Shown: positions 7,238-15,964, counted from the stretch's first letter. The stretch: 41,512 nt of DNA from an uncultured Microbacterium sp. (GCA_913774845.1 CAJYJO010000047.1:1-41512), one strand, 5' to 3'. The notes: a model not told the origin generated them from the letters alone. Made by a program: numbers and translations.

Positions 7238-8096
7238 GACCCGCTTCGATCTGCATCGACATGAACGACAGGGCGTGCCGCGCGAGGGCCGGGCCGTCGT
7301 TCCACAGGTTGCGCCAGATCGCGAGGTCGTTCGACAGCGTCGGCGAGACGACGGCCGACGAGAACGACTCGAACGTGATCGGGCCCGTGTAATCGATGTC
7401 GGCGAGGGCGTGGAAGAACGCGGTGAAGTCGAGGTGCCCCGAGCCGAGGTAGCCGCGGTGGTTCTCGCCGATGTGCACGTAGCCCAGACGGTCGCCGACC
7501 AGGTGCACGGGGCGGACCAGGTCGTCCTCCTCGATGTTCATGTGGTACGTGTCGAGGTGGATCAGGACGTTGTCGTGACCGATGTCGTCGGCCAGGCGCA
7601 GGGCGTCGGCGGCGGTGTTGATGACGTTCGTCTCGTAGCGGTTGCAGATCTCGAGCCCGAGCGTCATGCCCTTGCCCTGCGCCTCGACGGCGAGGTCCTT
7701 CAGGGTCGCCACGACGTTGGCCCGGCCGGCGGCGCTGAGCTGGTGCCCGTACTTGCCGAGCGCGCTGTACAGGGCACCCGTGAAGTGCGTGCCACCGAGG
7801 TCGTGGGTGATCTGCAGCGAGTCGTGCAGGAGCTTCGCCCCGCGCTCGACCACCTGCGGGTCGTCGCTCGAGACGTCGGCGGCGAACGCGAGGCCGCGCG
7901 AGCACACGATGCCCAGACCCGCGGCCTCGAGCTTGGTGCGCGCATCGGCGACGTCGAGGTTGGTCGCGTCGTGGAGCGAGAGCTCGAGGATGTCGTACCC
8001 GGCGGCGCGGGTCTGGTCGATGATGACGCTCATGTCTTCGGGCGTCGTACCGCCCGCGAAGACGAGGGCGTGGACGCCGAGGGAGTTGGTGACCAT
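7227..8096 (-). CDS. Ketose 3-epimerase-like TIM-barrel enzyme, 289 aa
   Basis: The protein belongs to the xylose-isomerase-like TIM barrel group (sugar phosphate isomerase/epimerase, DTEase/DPEase type). The four metal ligands of D-tagatose 3-epimerases can be placed at E149 (LGLEICNRYE), D182 (HLDTYHMN), H208 (VHIGENHRG) and E243 (TFESF). The 'GENHRG' and 'NRYETN' motifs are characteristic of the ketohexose epimerases rather than of Xyl isomerases. It is about 40% similar by eye to its neighbour at 8134-9000, suggesting tandem duplication and divergence. Likely role: interconversion of C3 epimers of ketoses such as allulose, tagatose, sorbose or fructose before phosphorylation by the downstream kinase. 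Confidence 0.85.
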   Translation of the reverse strand: MVTNSLGVHALVFAGGTTPEDMSVIIDQTRAAGYDILELSLHDATNLDVADARTKLEAAGLGIVCSRGLAFAADVSSDDPQVVERGAKLLHDSLQITHDLGGTHFTGALYSALGKYGHQLSAAGRANVVATLKDLAVEAQGKGMTLGLEICNRYETNVINTAADALRLADDIGHDNVLIHLDTYHMNIEEDDLVRPVHLVGDRLGYVHIGENHRGYLGSGHLDFTAFFHALADIDYTGPITFESFSSAVVSPTLSNDLAIWRNLWNDGPALARHALSFMSMQIEAGHGA

Positions 8097-8133
8097 GGGG
8101 TGAGTTCTTTCGTGAAAGGTCGAACGGAAAGGA

Positions 8134-9000
8134 TCAGGAGGCGACGGTCTCGGCCAGTCGCGCCCTCAGGAAGGCGAGCGACGTGGCGGCGAGTTCGTCG
8201 GGGTCGGACCAGAGCGGATGCCACAGCCCGATGTCGATGGCGGAGGTCTCACCGACCACGATGGGCGAGAAGGTCTCGACCGTGATCGGGCCGGTGAACT
8301 CCGCCGCCGCCAGGGCGGCGAGAAGCGCGGTCCAGTCGATGGTTCCGGTGCCCAGCCGGCCGCGGTGACTCTCACTGGCGTGCAGGTAGCCGAGGCGCCG
8401 GCCGGCCGTCTCGACGGCCGCCGACAGGCTCTGCTCCTCCATCGCCGCGTGGAACGTGTCGAGGTGCACCACGGCGTTGGGCGCGCCCAGGTCGTCGACG
8501 AACCGCGCCGTCTGCGCCGCGGTGTTGAGCAGGTTGGACTCGTAGCGGTTGACGTACTCGATCCCGAGGGTCACGCCCGCTCGCGCGCCGACCGCGGCGA
8601 CCCGCCGCAGCACGTCGAGCGAGCGCTCGCGCGCCTCGGTGGTGGGAAGGCGGTCGTAGCGGCCCATCGCCGAGAACACCACCCCGCCGACGAACGTCGC
8701 GCCGATGTCGGCGGCGAAGCGCATCGCCTCGGTGAGGCGGTGCTCTCCGCGGGCGCGCCGGGCGGGGTCGGCATCCGAGATGTCATCCGAGAACGACAGC
8801 GCGAGCGAGACCGCGGCGTCGATGCCGTGCCGTGAGAGGGCCCGCACGGTATCGCCCGCGTCGAGCTCGTCGCGGTCGATCGCCGGGATCTCGATGAGGT
8901 CGTACCCCGCGGCGGCGGCCGCCCCGACGGCACGGTCGGCCGCGACGGGACTCCAGTCGAACCCCCACACACCCGCATGGATGCCGAAGCGCTGCGCCAT
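8134..9000 (-). CDS. Second ketose 3-epimerase-like enzyme, 288 aa
   Basis: A paralogue of the enzyme at 7227-8096 with the same fold and ligands: E148 (LGIEYVNRYE), D181 (HLDTFHAAMEE), H207 (LHASESHRG) and E242 (TVETF). The start of the barrel, 'FGIHAGVWGFDWS', is normal. It differs from its neighbour in the loops around residues 40-80 and has Ser for Asn in the 'SESHRG' motif, which may change substrate preference. The ATG at 9000 is four bases from the stop of the ATPase gene. Having two epimerases in one operon suggests handling of two epimeric substrates or two successive epimerisation steps; this is an inference. Confidence 0.85.
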   Translation of the reverse strand: MAQRFGIHAGVWGFDWSPVAADRAVGAAAAAGYDLIEIPAIDRDELDAGDTVRALSRHGIDAAVSLALSFSDDISDADPARRARGEHRLTEAMRFAADIGATFVGGVVFSAMGRYDRLPTTEARERSLDVLRRVAAVGARAGVTLGIEYVNRYESNLLNTAAQTARFVDDLGAPNAVVHLDTFHAAMEEQSLSAAVETAGRRLGYLHASESHRGRLGTGTIDWTALLAALAAAEFTGPITVETFSPIVVGETSAIDIGLWHPLWSDPDELAATSLAFLRARLAETVAS

Positions 9001-9004
9001 CGCC

Positions 9005-9772
9005 TCAGGCGGCCTTCGCGCCGGTGATGAGCGCGACGAGCTCGTCGCCGTCGGTCTGGGCGGCGCGGCGCTCGGCGACGGCGAGACCGCCGCGCATGAC
9101 CCACACGTGATCCGACAGGCGCAGCACCTGGTCGAAGTTGTGGCTGATGAGCAGCACCGCGACGCCCTGTTCCTTGAGCTTGCGGATGATGCCCTCCACG
9201 CGCGCGGTCTCTTGCACGCCCAGGGCGGCGGTGGGTTCGTCCATGATGACGATGGACCCTCCCCAGCCGGCCGCACGGGCGATCGACACCGCCTGACGCT
9301 GTCCGCCCGACAGGCGTCGCACCCGACTGGTGACCGGGGGCACGTTGACCGCCAGGTCGGAGACGAGTTCTTGCGCGGTGGCCCGCATCGCCTTGCGGTC
9401 GAGGAAGCGGAACGGGCCGAAACCCGTCGTCTTCTCGCGCCCGAGGAAGAAGTTCTGCCAGACGGTCAGGTCCTCGACCAGGGCCAGGTTCTGCTGCACG
9501 GTCTCGATCCCGTGCTCGCGCGCGGCGAGCGGGGTGTCGAGGTGGACGTCGCGGCCGTCGAGCGTGATGGTGCCCGAGTCTGGACGGTGGATGCCGGAGA
9601 GGCACCGCACGAGCGTGGACTTGCCGGCGCCGTTGTCGCCGATGAGGGCCGTGACCTCGCCGCGGCGCATGGTCATCGAGGCGCCGCGCAGGGCGTGGAC
9701 GCCACCAAAGGACTTGGTGATGTTCTCGGCGGAGAGGACGATGTCGTTTCCGCCCGGGATGTCAGTGGTCAT
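9005..9772 (-). CDS. frcA: Sugar ABC transporter ATP-binding protein, 255 aa
   Basis: A single-domain ATPase of the CUT2 (ribose/fructose) class; CUT2 ATPases often carry two domains, but FrcA-type proteins have one, as here. Walker A GDNGAGKST lies at residues 45-53, the Q-loop near 'TVQQNLALVE', the ABC signature LSGGQ at 154-158, Walker B IVIMDEP at 174-180 and the switch His in 'LLISHN'. It works at the inner face of the membrane with the permease encoded immediately upstream, whose stop it overlaps by four bases. The frc name is by family resemblance and context; the transported sugar is not proven. Confidence 0.9.
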   Translation of the reverse strand: MTTDIPGGNDIVLSAENITKSFGGVHALRGASMTMRRGEVTALIGDNGAGKSTLVRCLSGIHRPDSGTITLDGRDVHLDTPLAAREHGIETVQQNLALVEDLTVWQNFFLGREKTTGFGPFRFLDRKAMRATAQELVSDLAVNVPPVTSRVRRLSGGQRQAVSIARAAGWGGSIVIMDEPTAALGVQETARVEGIIRKLKEQGVAVLLISHNFDQVLRLSDHVWVMRGGLAVAERRAAQTDGDELVALITGAKAA

Positions 9773-10764
9773 TTCTTCTGGAACCTCGTGAGAAGGGCGG
9801 CGAGCACGACGACGAGACCGACGGCGAGCGGCTGATAGAACTGCGAGACGCCGACGAGCGTCAGTCCGTTGCTGAGGGCGGTGAGCAGCAGCGCACCCAG
9901 CACGGGGCCGACGATCTTTCCGCGGCCGCCGGTGAGGGCGACACCGCCCAGGACGACGGCGGCGATCGAGTTGAGCAGGTACTGGGTGTTGATGGCGGGT
10001 TCAGCGGCACCGATGCGGGCGACGAGGAGGATGGATGCCAGGCCCGCGAGCATCGCCGCGAGCACGTACACCGCGATACGCACGCGCCCCGCGTTGATGC
10101 CGTTGGCGACGGCCGCCTCTTCGCTGCCGCCGATGGCCTGCACGTGCAGTCCGAACCGGGTGCGGAACATCACGACGCCGAAGACGACGGCGATCACGAC
10201 CGCGATGAGGAAGGGGAAGCCGAAGATACCGATCGAGCCGGCGGTCAGGCGCAGCAGCTCGGGGCTGGTGAAAGAGATCGGCTTGCCCTGGGTGAGGATG
10301 AGCGCCAGGCCCGTCGCCACCGAGAGCGTTCCGAGGGTGGCGATGAAGTCGGTGACCTTGCCGGTCGCGATGAGCAGACCGTTGGCCACGCCGACCAGGC
10401 CCGAGACGACGATCGCGAGGACGGCCGAGGGCCAGAAGCCCAAACCGGCCTGCCACGCGAGGCCGAAGCCGACCGCGCCGAGCGTCATGGTGGCCGAGAT
10501 CGACAGGTCGATGCCGCCCGTGGTGATGACGAAGGCCTGCGCGACCGCCAGGATCACCAGGATCGCCGAGGCGATGAGCATCGCCTGGATGTTGCCGAGG
10601 GTGAGGAAGGAGGGGCTGAGGATCGCGAAGACGATCACGAGGAGGACGAGCCCGACGGGGGCGGCGTTCTCTGCCCAGAAGCTGAGACTGCGCGCGTCCC
10701 GTCCCAGTGCCGCGAAGCGGGAGGGGGGAACGTCGAGCGTCGTCGTTCTCAACGGAGTTGTCAT
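9769..10764 (-). CDS. frcC: CUT2 sugar ABC transporter permease, 331 aa
   Basis: This is an RbsC/FrcC-type inner-membrane permease with about ten hydrophobic segments. The family motif ITTGGIDLSISATMTLGAV lies near residues 85-105, and 'GGVALTGGRGKIVGPVLGALL' near the C terminus is also typical. It ends in a short basic tail (RFQKK). The gene lies 77 bases after the binding-protein gene, separated by a hairpin, and its stop overlaps the ATPase start by four bases. No strong ribosome site precedes the ATG at 10764, so the exact start is less certain. Confidence 0.9.
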   Translation of the reverse strand: MTTPLRTTTLDVPPSRFAALGRDARSLSFWAENAAPVGLVLLVIVFAILSPSFLTLGNIQAMLIASAILVILAVAQAFVITTGGIDLSISATMTLGAVGFGLAWQAGLGFWPSAVLAIVVSGLVGVANGLLIATGKVTDFIATLGTLSVATGLALILTQGKPISFTSPELLRLTAGSIGIFGFPFLIAVVIAVVFGVVMFRTRFGLHVQAIGGSEEAAVANGINAGRVRIAVYVLAAMLAGLASILLVARIGAAEPAINTQYLLNSIAAVVLGGVALTGGRGKIVGPVLGALLLTALSNGLTLVGVSQFYQPLAVGLVVVLAALLTRFQKK

Positions 10765-10801
10765 GACGGAGCGGACTTTCTCGAAGAAGGGGAGGGGGGA
10801 G

Positions 10802-10827
10802 CCGGGACGGAGCGCACTCCGCCCCGG
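10802..10827 (-). terminator. Intercistronic hairpin after the sugar-binding protein gene
   Basis: The arms 10802-10812 and 10817-10827 pair with one mismatch around a CGCA loop. The hairpin lies between the stop of the binding-protein gene (10842) and the permease start (10764). It probably attenuates transcription or protects the upstream message. Confidence 0.7.
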
Positions 10828-10841
10828 CGTGCCGGCCGGTG

Positions 10842-11876
10842 TCAGCCGAGCAGGTCGGCGAGGGGGTTGGTGAACTCCTCGAACGGCTGCGGGAACTTCG
10901 CGATGGCGTCGGAGGCGTTCTTCTCGGTGACGAGGGCGGTCGGGGACTCGACGTTGGAGGGGAGCGCGCCGCCCTTGACGGCGACCTCGCACGCCTGCAC
11001 GCCCAGCTGACCGATCGCGAAGGGGTACTGCGCGACGGTCGCGGACAGGCCGCCCGCGGCCACCGACTCGAGGGCGTCCTTGTTGCCGTCGACGCTGACG
11101 ACGACGATCTTGCCCGTCTTGCCCGCGTTCTCGACGGCCTTGACGATGCCGAGGCCCATATCGTCGTTGGCCGCGAAGAACGCCGCGATGTCGGGGTTGG
11201 CGGCGATGATGTCGGTGGCCTTGGTCAGGGCGAGCTCGCGCTTCCAGTCCGCGGCTTCCTCCTGGACGACCTGGAGGCCGCTCGCCGCGGCCTTGAAGCC
11301 GTCGATGCGCGCCGCGCTCGTGACGTTGCCCGCGACGCCACCGATGATGGCGACCTTGGCGCCCGCGGCGACCTTGCCCGCGACGAATTCGCCGGCCTTG
11401 CCGCCGGCAGCCTCGTTGTCGGTGCCGATGTAGGTGGCGGGGGTGACGCCGGCGGCGGAGGCGGCGTCGGCGTCGAGGGGCTGGTCGATGTTGACGACCG
11501 GGGTGCCCTTCGCGGCGATCGGCGCGAGCGCCTGGACGAGGTTCGTGCCGCTGATGGGGTTGATGATGAAGCAGCCCATGTCCTGGCCGGCGAGGGTCGT
11601 CAGCTTGTCGGCCTGGCCGGTGGTGTCCGCCGTGTCGGCGGCCGCCTGCACCGAGACGTTCACGCCGTCGGTCGAGGCGGTGTCGGTGATGCCGTCCTGC
11701 ATCGCCTGGAAGAACGGGTTGTCGAGTCCCTTGATCACGGCGGCGATCGACGACGAGCCGGAGCCGCCCGCCGGAGAGCCCGCGGGGGACGAACATCCCG
11801 TGAGCGAGATCGCGAGGGCCGCAGCAGGCGCGGCCAGGAAGATGAGGCGGCGCTTCTGAGCGTTGGTGCGGAACAT
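10842..11876 (-). CDS. frcB: CUT2 sugar-binding lipoprotein, 344 aa
   Basis: The extracellular substrate-binding subunit of the importer. A lipoprotein signal peptide ends at LTGC, with the lipidated Cys at residue 28, followed by a Ser/Gly/Pro-rich linker. The mature part is a type I periplasmic binding fold of the RbsB/FrcB family: 'GLDNPFFQAMQDGI' near the start, 'NIDQPLDA' and 'AFFAANDDMGLGIVKAV' later. These proteins bind a hexose or pentose. It is the first gene of the minus-strand operon and is divergent from the ROK regulator. ATG 11876 is preferred over a GTG at 11903 because AAGGAC lies just upstream of it. Confidence 0.92.
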   Translation of the reverse strand: MFRTNAQKRRLIFLAAPAAALAISLTGCSSPAGSPAGGSGSSSIAAVIKGLDNPFFQAMQDGITDTASTDGVNVSVQAAADTADTTGQADKLTTLAGQDMGCFIINPISGTNLVQALAPIAAKGTPVVNIDQPLDADAASAAGVTPATYIGTDNEAAGGKAGEFVAGKVAAGAKVAIIGGVAGNVTSAARIDGFKAAASGLQVVQEEAADWKRELALTKATDIIAANPDIAAFFAANDDMGLGIVKAVENAGKTGKIVVVSVDGNKDALESVAAGGLSATVAQYPFAIGQLGVQACEVAVKGGALPSNVESPTALVTEKNASDAIAKFPQPFEEFTNPLADLLG

Positions 11877-11910
11877 CTCTGTCCTTCGAGTTCGGGGCAC
11901 CACTGCGTGC

Positions 11911-11949
11911 CAGTAACGTCAATGTAGCGCCCCTTTAGGTTACTGACAA
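11911..11949 (-). promoter_or_regulatory. Promoter of the ketose operon framed by an inverted repeat
   Basis: On the minus strand TTGTCA (11944-11949) and TACATT (11921-11926) are separated by 17 bases, a good vegetative promoter. Inverted half-sites CAGTAAC (11911-11917) and GTTACTG (11939-11945) flank it, one overlapping the -35 element and one just past the -10. This is the expected place for the ROK repressor to bind. Confidence 0.75.
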
Positions 11950-11953
11950 CACA

Positions 11954-11969
11954 AAAGATAGTGATCTTT
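11954..11969. promoter_or_regulatory. Second inverted repeat in the divergent intergenic region
   Basis: AAAGAT and ATCTTT flank a four-base AGTG spacer. The site lies between the two divergent promoters, upstream of a TACGAT (11981-11986) that may be the -10 of the ROK gene. It could bind the ROK protein or a global regulator; there is no direct evidence. Confidence 0.45.
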
Positions 11970-12014
11970 GGGCTTTCGGTTACGATGTGATCACGCTGAC
12001 GAGGAGGTGACGCG

Positions 12015-13181
12015 ATGACGGAGCTGGGATCGCACGAGAGCGACGTACTCGGACTCTTCCGCGAGCACGGGTCGCTCAGCCGCACCGACGTCATCACGCT
12101 GTCCGGGCTGTCGCGATCGACCATCAACCACCGCCTCGCCGCGCTCACGGTCGCGGGGCTGCTGCAACCCCTCGAGGGGGGAGAGTCCACCGGCGGACGC
12201 CCCTCGAGTCGGTTCGCCTTCCGCGCCGACCGCGCCGTGATCCTGTGCGCCGACATCGGCGCGACCGGCTTCACCGCCGCGGCCTGCGACCTGAGCGGAA
12301 CCCCCCTCGCGCAGACCGAGGTCGCCATCGACGTCTGGGAGGGCCCGGAGCCCGTCCTCGGCGCCATCCTCGAGGCCTTCCGATCACTCCGCCCCGACGC
12401 CGACGTCTGGGCCATCGCCATCGGCGTCCCCGGGCCGGTCGAGTTCGCCGCGCACCGCGTCGTGAACCCCCCGATCATGACCGGGTGGGACCGCTTCGAC
12501 ATCGCGGGGTGGTTCGCCCCGGCCTACGCCGCGCCCGTGATCGTCGAGAACGACGCCAACGCCCGCGCGGTCGCCGAGTCCCGGCATCATCGCCTCGACA
12601 ACGTCATCGCCCTCAAGCTCGGAACAGGCATCGGCGCCGGGCTGGTCTTCAACGGCCAGATCATCCGCGGCGACAAGGGCGCGGCCGGCGACATCGGCCA
12701 CACCCGCGCGGTGATCGTGGAGTCACCCGCGCGCGAGTGCCGCTGCGGCAGCTTCGACTGCGTGGAGGCCTACGCCGGCGGATGGGCGATCGAACGCGAA
12801 CTCGACCAGGCGGGGCTGTCGGTCCACGGCGTCCGCGACATCGTCGAGCTGGTGCAGAGGGGCGACATCGACGCCGTGCGCCGGGTCCGCGGCGCCGGAC
12901 GCGTGATCGGCGATGCGATCGCCGACCTCGTCAGCATCCTCAACCCGCGCGCCATCGCCCTGTCGGGCCAGCTCGCCGAGTGCGACGAGGTGCTGATGTC
13001 CGGCATCCGGGAACGCGTCTATCAGCGCGCGACGCCGCTCGTCACGCGCGACCTGGTGATCGCGCGTTCCGACCTGGGCGCCCTGGCCGGGGTCATCGGA
13101 CTGGCGCTCATCTCGAGCGACGCGATCCTGCGACCGGCCTCGCTCGACGAGATCCTCCGGCGCGCGACCGCCCCGGTCTGA
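12015..13181 (+). CDS. ROK-family transcriptional repressor, 388 aa
   Basis: An N-terminal winged helix-turn-helix (about residues 10-60, 'SRTDVITLSGLSRSTINHRL') precedes a ROK sugar-kinase-like domain (from about 75, 'LCADIGATGFTAAACD'). The ATP-type loop 'LGTGIGAGLVFNGQIIRG' and the zinc-binding motif CRCGSFDC are present. ROK repressors such as XylR and NagC respond to a sugar ligand. It is divergent from the ketose uptake operon, so it most likely represses that operon and is relieved by the imported ketose or its phosphate. A strong GAGGAGG site precedes the ATG. Its stop is nine bases from that of the convergent BCCT gene. Confidence 0.92.
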   Translation: MTELGSHESDVLGLFREHGSLSRTDVITLSGLSRSTINHRLAALTVAGLLQPLEGGESTGGRPSSRFAFRADRAVILCADIGATGFTAAACDLSGTPLAQTEVAIDVWEGPEPVLGAILEAFRSLRPDADVWAIAIGVPGPVEFAAHRVVNPPIMTGWDRFDIAGWFAPAYAAPVIVENDANARAVAESRHHRLDNVIALKLGTGIGAGLVFNGQIIRGDKGAAGDIGHTRAVIVESPARECRCGSFDCVEAYAGGWAIERELDQAGLSVHGVRDIVELVQRGDIDAVRRVRGAGRVIGDAIADLVSILNPRAIALSGQLAECDEVLMSGIRERVYQRATPLVTRDLVIARSDLGALAGVIGLALISSDAILRPASLDEILRRATAPV

Positions 13182-13190
13182 CCGCTCGAC

Positions 13191-14921
13191 TCAGCTCTTC
13201 TCGAGCGTCGTCGTGACCGCCGGCTCCGTCGACTCGGTCTGCTCCGAGCGACGCCGACGCCACGGTGCCGGCAGACCGAAGATCCCGCGCTGATTCGGCT
13301 CCTCCACCTCGAGCCCGTAGTGCTCGCCGATCGAGTCGCGCAGCTGCGCGCGCTCCGCCTTGTCGTAGGCCTTCATCTCGCGGCGGAACGCCACGACCGT
13401 CGCCCAGCAGATCGCGAGCAGCACGACGCTGAACGGCAGCGCGATGCTGATCGCGGCGGTCTGCAGCGCCTGCAAGCCTCCGGCGATGAGCAGTGCGAAC
13501 GCGATCACGGCGGTGGCGAGGGCGAAGAAGACGCGCACCCAGTTCTTCGGCTCCTCTTCGCCGCCGGTGGCGATCATGCTCATCACGAGCGCACCGGAGT
13601 CGGCCGAGGTCACGAAGAACACCGCGATCAGGATCAGGAAGCCCACGATCAGCACCACCGAGCCAGGGATTCCCTCGAGCATCTGGAAGAGCGCTGTCGA
13701 GACGTCGACCGATCCGTCGGCCCCCGTATAGGAGGCCGTGCCGGTCAGCTCCCCGTAGATCGCGCTCCCACCGAGCACGGTGAACCACAGGATGCCGACG
13801 AGCGTGGGCACCAGGATCACGCCGACCACGAACTCGCGCACGGTGCGACCACGCGAGATGCGGGCGATGAAGATGCCGACGAAGGGCGCCCACGAGATCC
13901 ACCAGCCCCAGTAGAACGCGGTCCACGCACCCTGCCAGGCGACGCCGTCATCGCCGGCGTAGGCGCTGACGGTGAACGAGAGCCCCACGAAGCTCTGGAT
14001 GTAGTTGCCGATCGACTGGACCACATCGCGCAGCAGGAACTCCGTCGGGCCGGCGAAGAGCAGGAACAGCATGAGAAGCCCGGCGAGGACGAGGTTGATG
14101 TTCGAGAGCCACTTCATGCCCTTGCCCACGCCCGAGAGCAACGAGAAGAGCACGAGCCCGGTGATGATGCCGATGATGATCGCCTGGCTGACGATGGTGG
14201 GCGGCACCACGCCCAGGAAGTCGAGCCCGGCGCTGATCTGGATGACGCCCAGACCGAGCGAGGTGGCGACGCCGAACAGCGTGCCGACGAGTGCGGCGAC
14301 GTCGATCGCGTTGCCCCAACCGCCCTGGACGAGACGCGCCCCGAGGATCGGCTCGAGAGCCCAGCGGATGGTGCGGGGGCGCTTGCGGCGATGGAAGGCG
14401 TAGGCGAGCGCCAGCCCGAGCACGACGTAGATCGACCAGGCGTGCACGCCCCAGTGCAGGAAGGTCTGCGACATCGCCTGCTGCGCGAGCTCCGCCGGGG
14501 TGCCGGTGACGCCCGGCCGCGGCGAGACGAAGTGGCTGAGCGGTTCGCTCACCCCGTAGAACACCAGTCCGATGCCCATGCCGGCGGCGAACAGCAGCGA
14601 GAACCACGAGACCGTCGAGAACTCGGGCTCGTCGTCGTCCCGGCCCAGCTTGATGTTGCCGAACCGGCTGAATCCCATCGCCAGGGCGAACACCACGAAG
14701 AACGCCGCGATCAGCACGTAGTACCAGTTGAAGGTCGAGACGATCGCCGTCTGGACGCTGGTGAAGGTGGCCTCCGCGGCCGCGGGGAAGAACAGCGCGA
14801 ACGCGATGAACGCCAGAGCGATACCCGCGGCCGGCCAGAACACCCACCCGCGGATGGTCTTGTGGCCACTCCCCAGGTGGGGGTCGACGGATACCGCGTT
14901 GTCAGAGGCTGCATCGGTCAT
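13191..14921 (-). CDS. BCCT-family betaine/choline/carnitine transporter, 576 aa
   Basis: A 12-helix secondary transporter of compatible solutes (BetP/OpuD type). The family signature is clear in helix 8, 'WGWWISWAPFVGIFIARISRG', and the earlier 'GMGIGLVFYGVSEPL' segment carries the Gly-rich helix 3 motif (MGIG) associated with Na+-coupled carriers such as BetP. The cytosolic C-terminal tail (about residues 510-576) is charged and ends Glu-Lys-Ser; such tails sense osmotic stress in BetP. It is divergent from purC. A leaderless-type -10 (TAGCCT) lies six bases before the ATG. Substrate most likely glycine betaine or choline. Confidence 0.93.
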   Translation of the reverse strand: MTDAASDNAVSVDPHLGSGHKTIRGWVFWPAAGIALAFIAFALFFPAAAEATFTSVQTAIVSTFNWYYVLIAAFFVVFALAMGFSRFGNIKLGRDDDEPEFSTVSWFSLLFAAGMGIGLVFYGVSEPLSHFVSPRPGVTGTPAELAQQAMSQTFLHWGVHAWSIYVVLGLALAYAFHRRKRPRTIRWALEPILGARLVQGGWGNAIDVAALVGTLFGVATSLGLGVIQISAGLDFLGVVPPTIVSQAIIIGIITGLVLFSLLSGVGKGMKWLSNINLVLAGLLMLFLLFAGPTEFLLRDVVQSIGNYIQSFVGLSFTVSAYAGDDGVAWQGAWTAFYWGWWISWAPFVGIFIARISRGRTVREFVVGVILVPTLVGILWFTVLGGSAIYGELTGTASYTGADGSVDVSTALFQMLEGIPGSVVLIVGFLILIAVFFVTSADSGALVMSMIATGGEEEPKNWVRVFFALATAVIAFALLIAGGLQALQTAAISIALPFSVVLLAICWATVVAFRREMKAYDKAERAQLRDSIGEHYGLEVEEPNQRGIFGLPAPWRRRRSEQTESTEPAVTTTLEKS

Positions 14922-14927
14922 CGTTCC

Positions 14928-14933
14928 AGGCTA
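14928..14933 (-). promoter_or_regulatory. -10 element TAGCCT for the BCCT gene, leaderless type
   Basis: On the minus strand TAGCCT ends six bases before the ATG at 14921. No ribosome-binding site lies between. Confidence 0.55.
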
Positions 14934-15019
14934 GCCAGGTGCCTCCCGCCGCCCCGGGGGCGGGCGCCGTGCGCGCCGGTGTGGAACAATCCGCACGGGT
15001 GCGTCGCGCGCGCACCCGC

Positions 15020-15025
15020 AATAAT
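15020..15025 (+). promoter_or_regulatory. -10 element AATAAT for purC, leaderless type
   Basis: AATAAT ends six bases before the GTG of purC at 15032, favouring that start codon over upstream in-frame positions. Confidence 0.55.
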
Positions 15026-15031
15026 GAGCGG

Positions 15032-15964
15032 GTGACCTCCGCTCCCCCCGTCGATCTGCCCGGCTGGCGCCACGTCTACTCCGGCAAGGTCCGCGACCTG
15101 TACGTTCCCGCCGACACCGCCGACGACGCCGCCCCCGCCCGCCTGCTCGTGGTCGCCAGCGACCGGGTGAGCGCCTTCGACCGCGTCCTGTCCCCCGGCA
15201 TCCCCGACAAGGGCGTGCTGCTGACGACGCTGAGCCTGTGGTGGTTCGACCAGCTCGCCGGAGCCGACGGCGGGCGCGCGATCCCGAACCATCTCCTGCC
15301 CGACCACGCGCTCTCGGGCGACGACGCGGTGGCGTCGATCCCGGATGCCGTTCAGGGGCGCGCCATGCTCGTGCGCTCGCTCGACATGCAGCCGATCGAG
15401 TGCGTGGTGCGCGGCTATCTCACCGGATCGGGCTGGGCGGAGTACCGGGCGCAGGGCACGGTCTGCGGCATCCCCCTTCCCGAGGGGCTCGAGGACGGCG
15501 ATCGCCTCCCGGAGCCGCTGTACACCCCGGCGTTCAAGGCGCCGATGGGCGAGCACGACGAGAACATCACCTTCGAGCGCTCGGTCGAGATCGTCGGCGC
15601 CGAGACCGCGACCGCCCTGCGCGACCTCTCCCTCGAGATCTACCGTCGTGCCTCGACGACCGCCGAGGAGCGCGGCCTGATCCTGGCCGACACGAAGTTC
15701 GAGTTCGGTTTCGATGCGCAGGGCGTGCTGACTCTCGCCGACGAGGTGCTCACCTCGGATTCGTCGCGCTATTGGGATGCCGGGGCCTGGCGCACCGGCT
15801 CGACCCCGGCGGAGCGCATGGCGAGCTTCGACAAGCAGATCGTGCGCAACTGGCTCGCGGAGAACTGGGACAAGCAGGGCGAACCGCCCGCCCTCCCGCT
15901 CGAGATCGTCGAGCGCACGCGCGAGCGCTACGCGACGCTGCTGCGCCTGCTGACGGCATCCTGA
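15032..15964 (+). CDS. purC: SAICAR synthetase
   Basis: PurC condenses CAIR with aspartate using ATP to give SAICAR, step seven or eight of IMP synthesis. The 310-residue length matches the longer actinobacterial and yeast-like form. Typical segments are 'GWRHVYSGKVRDLY' at the N terminus, 'VASDRVSAFDRVL', 'RSLDMQPIECVVRGYLTGSG', 'KAPMGEHDENITFE' and 'LILADTKFEFGFD', with 'LADEVLTSDSSRYW' carrying the catalytic acidic residues. The GTG at 15032 gives the normal N terminus. The uracil/xanthine permease gene follows after 56 bases with its own strong ribosome site and may be cotranscribed. Confidence 0.97.
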   Translation: MTSAPPVDLPGWRHVYSGKVRDLYVPADTADDAAPARLLVVASDRVSAFDRVLSPGIPDKGVLLTTLSLWWFDQLAGADGGRAIPNHLLPDHALSGDDAVASIPDAVQGRAMLVRSLDMQPIECVVRGYLTGSGWAEYRAQGTVCGIPLPEGLEDGDRLPEPLYTPAFKAPMGEHDENITFERSVEIVGAETATALRDLSLEIYRRASTTAEERGLILADTKFEFGFDAQGVLTLADEVLTSDSSRYWDAGAWRTGSTPAERMASFDKQIVRNWLAENWDKQGEPPALPLEIVERTRERYATLLRLLTAS

